This document shows positions 48,922 to 57,551 of a stretch of 64,000 bases of DNA, one piece after another (within the stretch, counting starts at the first letter, position 1; every line of letters begins with the position of its first letter). The DNA comes from Acidobacteriota bacterium (GTDB taxonomy: Bacteria; Pseudomonadota; Alphaproteobacteria; Caulobacterales; Hyphomonadaceae), in the NCBI GenBank assembly GCA_016712445.1, contig JADJRB010000001.1, forward strand, positions 1,054,001 to 1,118,000, read 5' to 3'. Below the pieces are notes generated by a model. That model made no database searches, was not told where the DNA came from, and saw nothing but the letters and a program-made list of their open reading frames with translations. Both the position numbers and the translations under genes were made by a program.

Positions 48922-50325
48922 TCACTCCAGTCGAAGCCTCTGTGTCCACTGTGCCACCTGTTCCGCGACCCGAACAGGGCTTGTGCCGCCATAAGATGTC
49001 CGGGATGAGGCAGACGCCTCAACCGTCAGCACATTGAAGACATCTTTCGTGATGGCGGAATGCACCTTTTGCATCTCGCCGAGCGAAAGTTCCGCCAATT
49101 CAACGCCCTTGCCCTCGGCCAGCGCCACGATGCGGCCCGTCACATGGTGCGCGTCCCGGAACGGCAGGCCCAGTTCCCGCACCAGCCAGTCGGCGAGGTC
49201 GGTGGCGGTGGAATAGCCTTTTGCCGCCGCCGCGCGCATCACGTCCGGCCTGAACGTGATCGTGGCGATCATCCCGGTCATCGCCCGCACGCACAGATCA
49301 AACGTATCGAACGCCTCAAACGTGAGCCTTTTGTCATCCTGCAGGTCCTTGGCATAAGCCAGCGGCAACGCCTTCACGGCGCCTTGCAGCGATGAGAACA
49401 GGCCGGTGATCAGCGACGCCTTCGCCCGGATCAGCTCGGCTGCATCCGGATTGCGCTTCTGCGGCATGATCGAAGATCCCGTCGACCATTCATCCGGCAG
49501 GACAGCGAAGCCGAATTGCGGGCTCGTCCAGAGCACGATTTCCTCGGCAAGGCGCGACAGGTGCGTCGCCGCAATCGACAGGCTCGCGAGCGCTTCCAGC
49601 GCAAAATCGCGCGAGCCGACCGCGTCCAGCGAGTTCGCCATCGGCCGCGCAAAGCCGAGCGCTTCGGCCGTCATGTCCCGGTCGATCGGAAAGCCGGTCC
49701 CGGCAAGCGCCGCGGCACCGAGCGGGCTTTCATTCAGCCGGACGGCACAATCGAGCAGCCGCGTGCGGTCGCGTTCCAGCATTTCCACATAAGCCAGCAG
49801 ATGATGGCCCAGCGTCACCGGCTGGGCCGTCTGCAAATGCGTAAAACCGGGCATGATGGACCCGGCATGTTCCCCTGCCCGGCGCACCAGCGCCCCCTGC
49901 AGCTCCGTCACAAGGTGGCTCGTCGCATCCAGCGCGCCGCGCGTCCACAACCGGAAGTCGGTCACCACCTGGTCATTGCGCGACCGCGCCGTGTGAAGCC
50001 GCCCGGCCGGCTCACCGATCAGCTCCTTGAGACGCGCCTCGACATTCATGTGGATGTCTTCCAGCTCGCGCCGGAAGGGAAATGTGCCATCCCTCATCTC
50101 TGCGACAACGGCGTCCAGCCCGGCCTGGATCGCTTCATTGTCGCCCGCCGTGAGGATGCCCATCTCGGCCAGCATGTCCGCATGGGCCCGGCTGCCGGCC
50201 ACATCTTCCTCGGCCATCCGGCGGTCAACATCCAGCGAGGCGTTGATCTCGTTCATGATCGAGGAGGGTGTTGCGGCAAAACGGCCACCCCACATCGACT
50301 GGCCTTTACCTGAACTCATTGCCAT
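48922..50325 (-). CDS. argH: Argininosuccinate lyase
   Basis: This enzyme catalyses the last step of arginine synthesis. The 467-residue protein shows DIHMNVEARL, HTARSRNDQV, HLQTAQPVTLGHH and the signature SSIMPQKRNPD. It begins the argH-lptM-lipoprotein-lysA-TIGR02302 operon, giving one transcript for arginine and lysine genes. It is divergent from tlpA with only 37 bases between starts, an arrangement common in alphaproteobacteria. Confidence 0.95.
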   Translation of the reverse strand: MAMSSGKGQSMWGGRFAATPSSIMNEINASLDVDRRMAEEDVAGSRAHADMLAEMGILTAGDNEAIQAGLDAVVAEMRDGTFPFRRELEDIHMNVEARLKELIGEPAGRLHTARSRNDQVVTDFRLWTRGALDATSHLVTELQGALVRRAGEHAGSIMPGFTHLQTAQPVTLGHHLLAYVEMLERDRTRLLDCAVRLNESPLGAAALAGTGFPIDRDMTAEALGFARPMANSLDAVGSRDFALEALASLSIAATHLSRLAEEIVLWTSPQFGFAVLPDEWSTGSSIMPQKRNPDAAELIRAKASLITGLFSSLQGAVKALPLAYAKDLQDDKRLTFEAFDTFDLCVRAMTGMIATITFRPDVMRAAAAKGYSTATDLADWLVRELGLPFRDAHHVTGRIVALAEGKGVELAELSLGEMQKVHSAITKDVFNVLTVEASASSRTSYGGTSPVRVAEQVAQWTQRLRLE

Positions 50326-50362
50326 ATCCTTCGTGACTTTTCCGAACGGAGCCGAGCCCCGT

Positions 50363-50959
50363 ATGATCCGCTATGCCTTTGCCGGCCTCTTCTTGGTCGC
50401 CCTCGCGGCCATTGTCTATGTGCTGATCAGCGCAGCCGGCGGCAAGCCGCCTGCCAACACGCTCGAACGGTACGCGACCGGCACGCTCGAAAAGCTCGAC
50501 TTCGCCGGTGCCGGTACGCCCGTCCCCGAAGGCACATTCGACCTCGCCGACGGCACCGAAGCGGATCTCGCCAGCCTGAAAGGCAAGACCATACTCGTGA
50601 ACTACTGGGCGACCTGGTGCGGCCCGTGCGAACGCGAAATGCCTTCGCTCGGTGCCCTCGAAGCGGCGCGCGGCGGCGACGCCTTCCAGATCGTCGCCAT
50701 CAGCATCGATGCCGATGAAGACGTCGAGTATGCCAAGCGCCGCCTGGTCGAACTCGGCGCGGCCAACATCCCGTTCCGCCATGCGCCGCTCGACCGGGGC
50801 GACATCGTCTACGGCGCCAATGTTCAGGGTTTTCCGACCACCATCCTCTATGATCCGCAAGGCCGGGAAATCGCGCGCATGTCCGGCGAAACCGACTGGG
50901 CTGCGCCGGAAGCCGTGCAGTTCATCGACGCCGTCCTAAGGGACGCCGGCAAGCTCTGA
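50363..50959 (+). CDS. tlpA: TlpA-type membrane-anchored thioredoxin
   Basis: This 198-residue protein has an N-terminal membrane anchor (AGLFLVALAAIVYVLISAA) and a periplasmic thioredoxin domain. The active site WCGPC follows NYWATWCGPCEREMPSL, with the cis-Pro in GFPTTILYD. It is likely to reduce cytochrome-maturation or other periplasmic disulfides. A short AACGGAG lies upstream. The 3' end overlaps the convergent lipoprotein gene by 24 bases. Confidence 0.9.
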   Translation: MIRYAFAGLFLVALAAIVYVLISAAGGKPPANTLERYATGTLEKLDFAGAGTPVPEGTFDLADGTEADLASLKGKTILVNYWATWCGPCEREMPSLGALEAARGGDAFQIVAISIDADEDVEYAKRRLVELGAANIPFRHAPLDRGDIVYGANVQGFPTTILYDPQGREIARMSGETDWAAPEAVQFIDAVLRDAGKL

Positions 50960-51652
50960 CTTCACCCGCGCCAGCTGCTCGGCCATGACCATTTCGGGCG
51001 CCGGAAGCGCGCCGTAGACCGGCCCCTTGTTCGGCCACATCAAGACCAGCACATCGAGCTCGGTCTTCAGTGATCCGAACGTTTCCGGATCTTGCGCAGC
51101 CGCAATGTCGCGCGCCGCGACCGCTAGTCCATAGGCCCCGCGATAGGCGGATTGATCTTCGATTTCGCCGGAGACGACCGCAGTTTCATACGACGCGGAA
51201 AGCGACTTCATCAGGAATTCGATCGTAGCCTTGGCATCGACGGCCGCGCCCTGCCGAAGTCCGCCGAGCATTTCGTCTGCTGCCGCTGCGGCCGTCTCGT
51301 CGTCAGGCGCCGCCATTGCCGCTTCCAGCTTCGCCGGGTCGAACCCGAGCGTGTCGAGGCCAGTCATCAACCCCGCGTCGGCCGAGCCGCCCGCAAGACC
51401 GATGATGCTCGCCTCATCCGAAGCCGCCTCATCACCGGCCTTTGCCAGCGCCCTAGCCGTCATCGCATGTGCATAGACAAGCGCCGCCCGTTGGCCTAGC
51501 GGCAAATCTGACGGCTCTGTCTCGCCCAGGACTTCGCGTTCCTGCGCGGCGGCCGAGGGTGGTGTGTAGGGTTCACCGCGGCGCGGCGCGTCATCGCACG
51601 CCGACAAGACGAGTCCGAGGCCAAGGCTCGCCGTGATCAGAAATTGCCGCAT
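50936..51652 (-). CDS. Lipoprotein of unknown function
   Basis: This protein, 238 residues, has a lipoprotein signal (LGLGLVLSAC). The mature part is Ala-rich and helical, with repeated AATAAAADEML-like segments and no known domain. ATG 51652 has GGAGG upstream; the longer frame to 51808 is not supported. It is convergent with tlpA. I do not recognise the family. Confidence 0.65.
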   Translation of the reverse strand: MRQFLITASLGLGLVLSACDDAPRRGEPYTPPSAAAQEREVLGETEPSDLPLGQRAALVYAHAMTARALAKAGDEAASDEASIIGLAGGSADAGLMTGLDTLGFDPAKLEAAMAAPDDETAAAAADEMLGGLRQGAAVDAKATIEFLMKSLSASYETAVVSGEIEDQSAYRGAYGLAVAARDIAAAQDPETFGSLKTELDVLVLMWPNKGPVYGALPAPEMVMAEQLARVKSELAGVP

Positions 51653-51710
51653 CGCCTGCCTCCTGCCGTCCCGGGATGAAGCTAACCGGCGACGCCCTGA
51701 AGGCAAGCCT

Positions 51711-52190
51711 TCAGCTGGAAGCTTCGCCGCACCAGTCCGGTTTCTTCTGTCGTCCATCATAGTCCCACGTCTGGTGCGTGCCACCTGAAACAAGTTGTGC
51801 GGCCACATCCCTGCCGTTGATTTCGAGGCTCACGACAAGCCTGTCGTAACGGTCTGCGCCAAATCTCTCGCTGACGCGCACTGTCTTGCCCCGCGTCAGT
51901 TCGAGCGCCGCCTCCTTCGCCTCGAATCCCAGCGCCCGCTCGCCTTCGCACTTGGCGCCGCCGCGTTGTTTCATCGAGCCGGTTTCCGGCGAATCGATGC
52001 CATGGAGCCGGAATTTCGTTCCGTCCGACAGCCGCCCTGAATCTCCATCCGACCAGTAAACCGTGAGCGCTTCGCCCTCTCCCGCAACGCTCGCGGCCGA
52101 AGCCGACTGGGAGGCGTAGTAGGCGCCGCCGGCTGCGATTGCCAGCAGCACGCCTGCGCCGGCGAGATAGTTCAACGGTGTACGGACCAT
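51711..52190 (-). CDS. SNase-like nuclease (intact active site)
   Basis: This 159-residue protein has an N-terminal membrane helix (LLAIAAGGAYYASQSA) and an SNase OB fold. The catalytic residues are all present: Arg in FRLHG, Asp and Glu in IDSPETG, Arg in ADRYDRLVV. It ends WCGEASS. A secreted or membrane-tethered nuclease is likely. ATG 52190 has CAGGAG upstream. Compare the altered SNase lipoprotein at 32764-33522. Confidence 0.82.
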   Translation of the reverse strand: MVRTPLNYLAGAGVLLAIAAGGAYYASQSASAASVAGEGEALTVYWSDGDSGRLSDGTKFRLHGIDSPETGSMKQRGGAKCEGERALGFEAKEAALELTRGKTVRVSERFGADRYDRLVVSLEINGRDVAAQLVSGGTHQTWDYDGRQKKPDWCGEASS

Positions 52191-52266
52191 GTCGGACTCC
52201 TGCAGCTCTGTTTGCAGAGCCAAGGAGCGCGCGGATGGTTACCGGACTCTTAAGAAATGCGGCTGC

Positions 52267-53145
52267 CTAGCGAGTCGGCACCGGATGATCACCGGAATAG
52301 TCGTAGAAGCCCTTGCCGGACTTCTTGCCCAGCCAGCCGGCCTCGACGAATTTCACCAGCAGCGGGCACGGGCGGTATTTGGTGTCGGCGAGACCATCAT
52401 GCAGCACCTGCATGATCGAGAGGCAGGTATCGAGACCGATGAAATCCGCCAGCTGCAGCGGACCCATCGGATGGTTCGCGCCGAGGCGCATCGCGGTATC
52501 GATCGACTGCACGTTCCCGACGCCCTCATAGAGGGTGTAGATCGCCTCGTTGATCATCGGCATCAGCACGCGGTTGACGATGAAGGCCGGGTAGTCCTCG
52601 GCATTCGTCGTGGTCTTGCCGATCCGGTGAGCATAGGTAATCGCGGCATCGTAGGTCGTCTGATCGGTGTTCAGTCCACGGATCACTTCCACCAGCTTCA
52701 TCAGCGGCACGGGGTTCATGAAATGCAGGCCGATGAAGCGCTCCGGCCGGTCCGTCACGGACGCCAGCCGGGTAATCGAGATCGAGGACGTGTTTGTCGC
52801 AAGGTAGGTGTGTGCCGGCACCACGTCGCAGATCGACCGGAAGATGGCTTCCTTCACGTCGCGCTTTTCGGTCGCCGCCTCGATCACGAGATCCGCCGCG
52901 GCCTGCGCCTTCATCTCGGTCGAAACCTTGACGCGCTTCAGCGCCGCCTTCATCGCGTCCACGGTAATGATGTCACGCGCCACTTGCCGGCCCATGTTGG
53001 CTTCGATGGTCGCCAGACCCTTTTCGAGGGCTGGCTGCGACACATCGGTGATCACTACATCGTATCCGGCGAGCGCTGAGACGTGGGCAATGCCGTTCCC
53101 CATCTGGCCCGCACCGATGACGCCGATCGTCCTGAATTCGGTCAT
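52267..53145 (-). CDS. hbd: 3-hydroxybutyryl-CoA dehydrogenase
   Basis: The protein has 292 residues. The NAD motif is VIGAGQMGNGIAH; the catalytic His lies in IGLHFMNPVPLMKLVEV, with the Glu in the same stretch, and the end carries the dimer segment (DYSGDHPVPTR). The enzyme reduces acetoacetyl-CoA in butyrate or PHB-type metabolism, or works in beta-oxidation. It is just downstream of etfA, after a terminator, and has its own promoter with GCTATAAC. Confidence 0.92.
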   Translation of the reverse strand: MTEFRTIGVIGAGQMGNGIAHVSALAGYDVVITDVSQPALEKGLATIEANMGRQVARDIITVDAMKAALKRVKVSTEMKAQAAADLVIEAATEKRDVKEAIFRSICDVVPAHTYLATNTSSISITRLASVTDRPERFIGLHFMNPVPLMKLVEVIRGLNTDQTTYDAAITYAHRIGKTTTNAEDYPAFIVNRVLMPMINEAIYTLYEGVGNVQSIDTAMRLGANHPMGPLQLADFIGLDTCLSIMQVLHDGLADTKYRPCPLLVKFVEAGWLGKKSGKGFYDYSGDHPVPTR

Positions 53146-53179
53146 GCAACGTTTCCTTGAACGCCTGTTGAATTGCGCC

Positions 53180-53201
53180 GTTATAGCGATTTGTGCATCG
53201 C
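53180..53201 (-). promoter_or_regulatory. Promoter region of hbd
   Basis: On the minus strand, GCTATAAC (53180-53187) matches the Caulobacter -10 type GCTANAWC at all positions. An inverted repeat GCGAT-TTGTGC-ATCGC (53186-53201) overlaps its upstream side and could be an operator. Confidence 0.5.
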
Positions 53202-53248
53202 AGCAAAGCTCAATCCGGCAGGGCCGCCAGATTGGCGGGGCGAAACAA

Positions 53249-53277
53249 AAAGCCCGGCGCCTGAAGCACCGGGCTTT
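53249..53277 (-). terminator. Terminator of etfBA
   Basis: AAAGCCCGG (53249-53257) and CCGGGCTTT (53269-53277) form a 9-bp stem. On the minus strand it is followed by TTTTTG, and it lies 21 bases past the etfA stop. Confidence 0.8.
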
Positions 53278-53297
53278 CTGAATGGTTTTCCCGGCGC

Positions 53298-54227
53298 CTA
53301 AAGGGCGTTCGTCAGTTCCGGAACGGCGACGAAGAGGTCAGCCACGAGGCCGTAATCGGCGACCTGGAAGATCGGGGCTTCCTCGTCCTTGTTGATCGCG
53401 ACGATGATCTTGGAATCCTTCATGCCGGCAAGGTGCTGGATGGCGCCCGATATACCGACGGCGATGTAGAGTTCCGGGGCGACGATCTTGCCGGTCTGGC
53501 CGACCTGGTAGTCGTTCGGCGCATAGCCCGCATCCACGGCGGCGCGCGAGGCGCCGACGGCCGCGCCGAGCTTGTCGGCGAGCGGAATGATCACTTCCTT
53601 GAACTTGTCGGACGAGCCGAGTGCACGGCCGCCCGAGACGACGCGCTTGGCGGCGGTGAGTTCCGGACGGTCCGACTTCACCATCTCTTCCGAGACGAAC
53701 TCCGATTTGAACGGGCCGGACGGCGGCGCAACGTCTTCCACCGAAGCCGAACCGCCTTCGGCGGCGGCCGGGAACGCAGTGCCGCGCACGGTGATAACTT
53801 TCTTCGCGTCGGCCGATTTCACGGTCATGATGGCGTTGCCGGCATAAATCGGGCGAACGAAGGTCGAGGCATCGACGACTTCGACGATTTCCGAAAGCTG
53901 CATCACGTCGAGTTTCGCAGCGATGCGCGGGGCGATGTTCTTGCCCGTGGTGGTGGCGGCGATGAACACGGCGTCGTAGCCCGACATCAGCGGCACGACC
54001 AGTTCGGCCATCGCTTCAGCGGTCTGCTTGCGGAGGGTTTCGCCTTCCGCCTTCAGCACCTTGCGCACGCCCGAGATCTTTGCGGCGGCCGGGGCCACCG
54101 AGCCGGCATTCTCACCGGCAACCAGCACATCGACGTCGCCGCCGAATTTCGAGGCGGCGGTGACGACCTTGTGGGTCGCATCCGTCAGCGCGCCATGGTG
54201 ATGTTCTGCGATTACGAGGACAGCCAT
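53298..54227 (-). CDS. etfA: Electron transfer flavoprotein alpha subunit
   Basis: This protein, 309 residues, pairs with EtfB to carry electrons from acyl-CoA dehydrogenases to ubiquinone. The C-terminal FAD site is seen in GVSGAIQHLAGMKDSKIIVAINKD and the segment VVSGGRALGS. The start overlaps the etfB stop (one base), showing coupling. A terminator follows. Confidence 0.95.
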   Translation of the reverse strand: MAVLVIAEHHHGALTDATHKVVTAASKFGGDVDVLVAGENAGSVAPAAAKISGVRKVLKAEGETLRKQTAEAMAELVVPLMSGYDAVFIAATTTGKNIAPRIAAKLDVMQLSEIVEVVDASTFVRPIYAGNAIMTVKSADAKKVITVRGTAFPAAAEGGSASVEDVAPPSGPFKSEFVSEEMVKSDRPELTAAKRVVSGGRALGSSDKFKEVIIPLADKLGAAVGASRAAVDAGYAPNDYQVGQTGKIVAPELYIAVGISGAIQHLAGMKDSKIIVAINKDEEAPIFQVADYGLVADLFVAVPELTNAL

Positions 54228-54973
54228 TACACAGCTCCTGCAGCTTTGAGTTTCGCGACCAGGGTCGCCACGTCTTCAACCTTCACGCCGCCCGAACGGG
54301 CCGCAGGTTCGGTCACTTTCACCACCGTCAGGCGCGGCGTGATGTCGACGCCGTAATCGTCAGGCGATTTCTCGACGATCTCTTTCTTCTTCGCCTTCAT
54401 GATGTTCGGCAGCGAGGCATAGCGCGGCTCGTTGAGGCGCAGGTCGACCGTCACGACCGCCGGCAGGGCGAGCTTCACGGTCTGCAGGCCGCCGTCGACT
54501 TCGCGGGTGACTTTCAGCGCGTCGCCGTCTTTCTCGATCTTGTAGGCGAAGGTGCCTTGCGGCCAGTCCAGCAGGGCCGCCAGCATCTGGCCGGTCTGGT
54601 TGGAATCGTCGTCGATTGCCTGTTTGCCGGTGAGGACCAGGTCAGGCTTTTCATCCGCGACGACCTTGGCCAGCAGTTTCGCCACGGCGAGCGGCTCGAC
54701 GGTCACGTCGGTCTTGATCAGGATGCCGCGATCCGCGCCCATGGCGAGGGCGGTACGGATGGTTTCCTGCGCCTGTTGCGGGCCGATCGAGACAACCACG
54801 ATCTCGGTGGCGACACCGGCTTCCTTGAGGCGCACGGCCTCTTCGACCGAAATCTCGTCGAAGGGGTTCATCGACATCTTGACGTTGGCGAGATCGACGC
54901 CGGTCTGGTCCGGCTTCACGCGGACCTTCACGTTGTAATCGATGACGCGCTTGACGGGCACGAGAACCTTCAT
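54227..54973 (-). CDS. etfB: Electron transfer flavoprotein beta subunit
   Basis: This protein, 248 residues, binds AMP and completes the ETF heterodimer. Visible are the N-terminal MKVLVPVKRVIDYNVKVRV, the conserved MNPFDEISVEEAVRLKE, and the ETF-beta signature with VDLRLNEPRYASLPNIMKAKKK. ATG 54973 begins the conserved N-terminus; the longer frame to 55051 is not real. A palindromic site lies about 90 bases upstream. Confidence 0.95.
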   Translation of the reverse strand: MKVLVPVKRVIDYNVKVRVKPDQTGVDLANVKMSMNPFDEISVEEAVRLKEAGVATEIVVVSIGPQQAQETIRTALAMGADRGILIKTDVTVEPLAVAKLLAKVVADEKPDLVLTGKQAIDDDSNQTGQMLAALLDWPQGTFAYKIEKDGDALKVTREVDGGLQTVKLALPAVVTVDLRLNEPRYASLPNIMKAKKKEIVEKSPDDYGVDITPRLTVVKVTEPAARSGGVKVEDVATLVAKLKAAGAV

Positions 54974-55055
54974 GCGGGCGCTCCCAGTTGGTTTTTGGTT
55001 GTGGAACTCGAAAAGTGCGCCGTCCCTACCGTTGCGGCGCCCCGGGCGCAAGGCT

Positions 55056-55069
55056 TGACGCTTACGTCA
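55056..55069. promoter_or_regulatory. Inverted repeat upstream of etfBA
   Basis: TGACG-CTTA-CGTCA is a perfect 5-bp inverted repeat, with TTGACC adjacent on the minus strand. ACGT-centred palindromes of this type are used by LiuR-like or related regulators of fatty-acid and branched-chain amino-acid genes, including etf. The regulator here is not known. Confidence 0.4.
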
Positions 55070-55208
55070 GGGTCAATTTGGCGCGCTCGCTGGAAAGGTC
55101 TTTCAAGTCCGGCGGCGGGGGGCCTGTCAAAACCCGGCCCCTTGGTGTAGACGCACGTGTCCGAACCCGCCGCCCCCTTGCGGCCTGAAGCCCGGAAAGG
55201 AGACCGCC

Positions 55209-55310
55209 ATGCCCCTGCTCCGTCTCCAATCCCAGCTTCAAGGTTCACATGAACATTATTTCTCGACTGGCGCGCTGCGCCGGACGGGTTTGGCGCTTTC
55301 CCGCCTCTAA
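55209..55310 (+). CDS. Possible leader peptide overlapping the DUF1127-like gene
   Basis: This 33-codon frame has the best ribosome site of the region (AAGGAGA eight to nine bases ahead of ATG). It reads MPLLRLQSQLQ... and overlaps the start of the DUF1127-like gene in another frame. It might be a leader peptide or may mean that the annotated small gene is translated by re-initiation. No family is seen, and it may be spurious. Confidence 0.3.
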   Translation: MPLLRLQSQLQGSHEHYFSTGALRRTGLALSRL

Positions 55311-55416
55311 AAGCGTCGACACAGACTTGGCTCGTTCGAAACGGCGCGCGCGCGTGCATCTGCGCGGGCGTTTGCCCGCACACCTGATGAAGGATATCGG
55401 CGTGGACGACGGCTGA
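55249..55416 (+). CDS. DUF1127-like small basic protein
   Basis: This 55-residue protein has the C-terminal pattern of DUF1127: RGRLPAHLMKDIGVDDG (family: L-x-x-h-x-DIG). The N-terminal part (IISRLARCAGRVWRFP) is basic and amphipathic. DUF1127 proteins are small RNA-binding or phosphate-related regulators in some alphaproteobacteria. The last residues depart from the usual DIGLSR. The ATG has only a weak AAGG site; a stronger one serves the overlapping mini frame at 55209. Confidence 0.6.
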   Translation: MNIISRLARCAGRVWRFPASKSVDTDLARSKRRARVHLRGRLPAHLMKDIGVDDG

Positions 55417-55422
55417 GACCAT

Positions 55423-55998
55423 TCAGGACGAGTCCGGGATTGCCGGCCCGCGCAGAACCGCGCTGAGCGTATCCAACAACGAAGAGAAAGCCGGGTGCAC
55501 GCGCGGGTATACCTGCTTTGGCAGCGGCCGCGCCCGCAGCGGCGCGCGGCCGGACTGGACCCGGCGCGCGAGGCGGCGGGCGAGGCGTTCGCGTTCGCGG
55601 TAGACGCGGGCGAGCGCGGACAGCCGGTCGAGGAAACGCGCGCGGTCAAACGCCGGCGTGTCCGGGACGTGCGCCGGATTCTTCGGCTGGCGGCGGCGGA
55701 CCTGCGCCGTCTCGATGAGGCGAAAGGCGAGGCGCGGGCGCAGGCGCAGGCCGGGACCGGGCGGCGCGCGGGGCGCGCTGCCGTCCGTATCCGGATGGAT
55801 CGGCGCAAGGGGCACGGCGCGGGCCATCAGGTGGATGAGGCGCCGCAGGAGGGAGGCGAACACGGCGAGCCCGTCCCAGGCATGACGGCGGCGGGCCCTG
55901 TTCCAGATTTTCGTCTCATCCTTCGCATAGGTTTTCAGCACGGTGTGCGTGACCACAGCGCAGCGGCAGAGTTCGTGGAGCGGAGGAAGGGCAATCAT
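55423..55998 (-). CDS. Conserved-looking Arg-rich hypothetical protein
   Basis: This 191-residue protein is very rich in Arg, Ala and Pro. Its end contains FDRARFLDRLSALARVYRERERLARRLARRVQ, a helix resembling a group of uncharacterised alphaproteobacterial proteins with the same R-FL-RL-AL and LARR pattern. The N-terminal part has two Cys and His near ELCRCAVVTHT. No domain is assigned. An opposite-strand frame (55495-56046) is equally long but shows no recognisable pattern, so I prefer this strand. Confidence 0.5.
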   Translation of the reverse strand: MIALPPLHELCRCAVVTHTVLKTYAKDETKIWNRARRRHAWDGLAVFASLLRRLIHLMARAVPLAPIHPDTDGSAPRAPPGPGLRLRPRLAFRLIETAQVRRRQPKNPAHVPDTPAFDRARFLDRLSALARVYRERERLARRLARRVQSGRAPLRARPLPKQVYPRVHPAFSSLLDTLSAVLRGPAIPDSS

Positions 55999-56160
55999 CG
56001 ACGGGAGTTTAAGCCGGTGCGGCGCCTGCCGGATTCAAACCGCTGAAATAATTCAGGGCCGGGCCGGATGGGCGGCGGAATGGGGAATTTGCGGGCAACG
56101 GGGGCGGCGGCGGGGTTGCGCAAGTGCGTTCTTCTGCAACGAAATCTGAGTGCCTCCAGT

Positions 56161-56275
56161 CCCCACCCTAACCCTCCCCACAAGGGGGAGGGGACCGCTC
56201 AGCCTTTGGGGAGAGCTCACCCATAGGCCGCATGCAACAGATCCCCTCCCCCTTGTGGGGAGGGTTAGGGTGGGG
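56161..56275. repeat. MITE/REP-like element: perfect 34-bp inverted repeat, 47-base spacer
   Basis: The left arm (56161-56194, CCCCACCCTAACCCTCCCCA...) and right arm (56242-56275) are exact reverse complements. Each arm is itself partly palindromic (CTCCCC-ACAAG-GGGGAG). The spacer (56195-56241) has no frame. The element sits between folC and the Arg-rich gene, where nothing else is coded. It has the look of a REP doublet or small non-autonomous element; no transposase is near. Confidence 0.7.
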
Positions 56276-56297
56276 GGCCTGAAGGCAATACTCGCGC

Positions 56298-57551
56298 CTA
56301 TTCCGGCGCTTCGCCGTTCTCGCCGAGCACGATGCCGGCGAGGTAGAGCGAGCCGCAGATCAGGATACGGTCTGCGCCGCTGGCCGCGGCGGCGGACATG
56401 GCACCGGCGAGGCTGTCGCACGCCTTCGCGTCGAGACCCGCCGTGTGGGCAGCGTCGACGAGACGGATCGGTTCGGCGCCCAGATGGCCGGGCGCATTGG
56501 GAATCGTGAACACCGGCGGCTTCAGGTAGCGGAACGGCATGAAGAAGCCGACCGAATCCTTGCTCGCGAGCATGGCGGTCACCAGCGCGGTCTTGCCGCC
56601 GAGCTGTTTCAGGTGGCGGGCGATGGCGCGCGCGGCGTGCGGATTGTGGCCGCCGTCGAGCCAGACTTCCCGGCCCTCTGCCATCGCGGTGACGGGGCCG
56701 GGTTTCAGGCGCTGCATGCGGGCCGGCCATGTGGCGCTGCGCGCGCCGCGGAAGATGGCCGCCTGGTCGATGCGGGTGGAATTGCCGAACAGCTGCATCG
56801 CCATCGCGGCGAGCGCGGCGTTGGAGCGCTGATGCTCTCCGATGAGGGCGAGATCGGCCGGCATCGCGTCCACGAAGTGCGTTTTCAGCCGGTAGAGCGG
56901 CGCCTTTTCGGCCGCCGCTTTCTTCGCGATCACATCGTCGCAGACCTTGCGCTGGATCGCCGTCAGCACCGGCCGGCCAGGCTTGATGATGCCGGCCTTT
57001 TCGCCCGCGATCGCGCGCAGGTCGGAGCCGAGGAACGCCTTGTGGTCGAAGTCGACCGGGGTGATGACGGAGAGGGCGGGCGCGTCGATGACGTTGGTGG
57101 CATCGAACCGCCCGCCGAGGCCGACTTCGAGGATCAGCACATCGGCCGGCACTTCGGAGAAGGCGAGGATTGCGGCTGCCGTCGTCGCCTCGAAATGGGT
57201 GATCTCGCCGTCGCCGATGGCCTCGAACGTGCGGTCGAGCCAGCCGATCAGGCGGTCGTCATCGACCAGCCTTCCGGCCAGGCGGATGCGTTCGTTGAAG
57301 CGCACGAGATGCGGCGAGGTAAACACGTGTACGGACAATCCGGCCTCTTCGGCCATCGCCCGCATGAAGGCGCAGGTGGAGCCCTTGCCGTTGGTGCCGG
57401 CGACATGGATGACCGGCGGGAGGCGGTCCTGCGGACGGCCCAGCCGTTCGAGCGCGCGCAGGATGCGCCCGAGCGACAGCTCGATGACATCAGGATAAAG
57501 ACCCTCGAACCGCTTCAGCGAGGCGTCGAGCGCCGGGCTGTTACCGGTCAA
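56298..57551 (-). CDS. folC: Bifunctional folylpolyglutamate/dihydrofolate synthase
   Basis: This enzyme adds glutamate to (dihydro)folate. The 417-residue protein has the Mur ligase P-loop VAGTNGKGSTCAFM, the second motif HVFTSPHLVRFNERI, a metal-binding ILEVGLGGRFDATNV, and the C-terminal WLDGGHNPHAAR. The start overlaps the accD stop (ATGA). It closes the trp-acc-fol operon. Confidence 0.93.
   Translation of the reverse strand: MTGNSPALDASLKRFEGLYPDVIELSLGRILRALERLGRPQDRLPPVIHVAGTNGKGSTCAFMRAMAEEAGLSVHVFTSPHLVRFNERIRLAGRLVDDDRLIGWLDRTFEAIGDGEITHFEATTAAAILAFSEVPADVLILEVGLGGRFDATNVIDAPALSVITPVDFDHKAFLGSDLRAIAGEKAGIIKPGRPVLTAIQRKVCDDVIAKKAAAEKAPLYRLKTHFVDAMPADLALIGEHQRSNAALAAMAMQLFGNSTRIDQAAIFRGARSATWPARMQRLKPGPVTAMAEGREVWLDGGHNPHAARAIARHLKQLGGKTALVTAMLASKDSVGFFMPFRYLKPPVFTIPNAPGHLGAEPIRLVDAAHTAGLDAKACDSLAGAMSAAAASGADRILICGSLYLAGIVLGENGEAPE

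Noticed and set aside
55495..56046. Plus-strand 183-codon frame opposite the Arg-rich gene
   Set aside because: It has no motif, while the minus-strand product has a recurring alphaproteobacterial helix pattern; still not certain.
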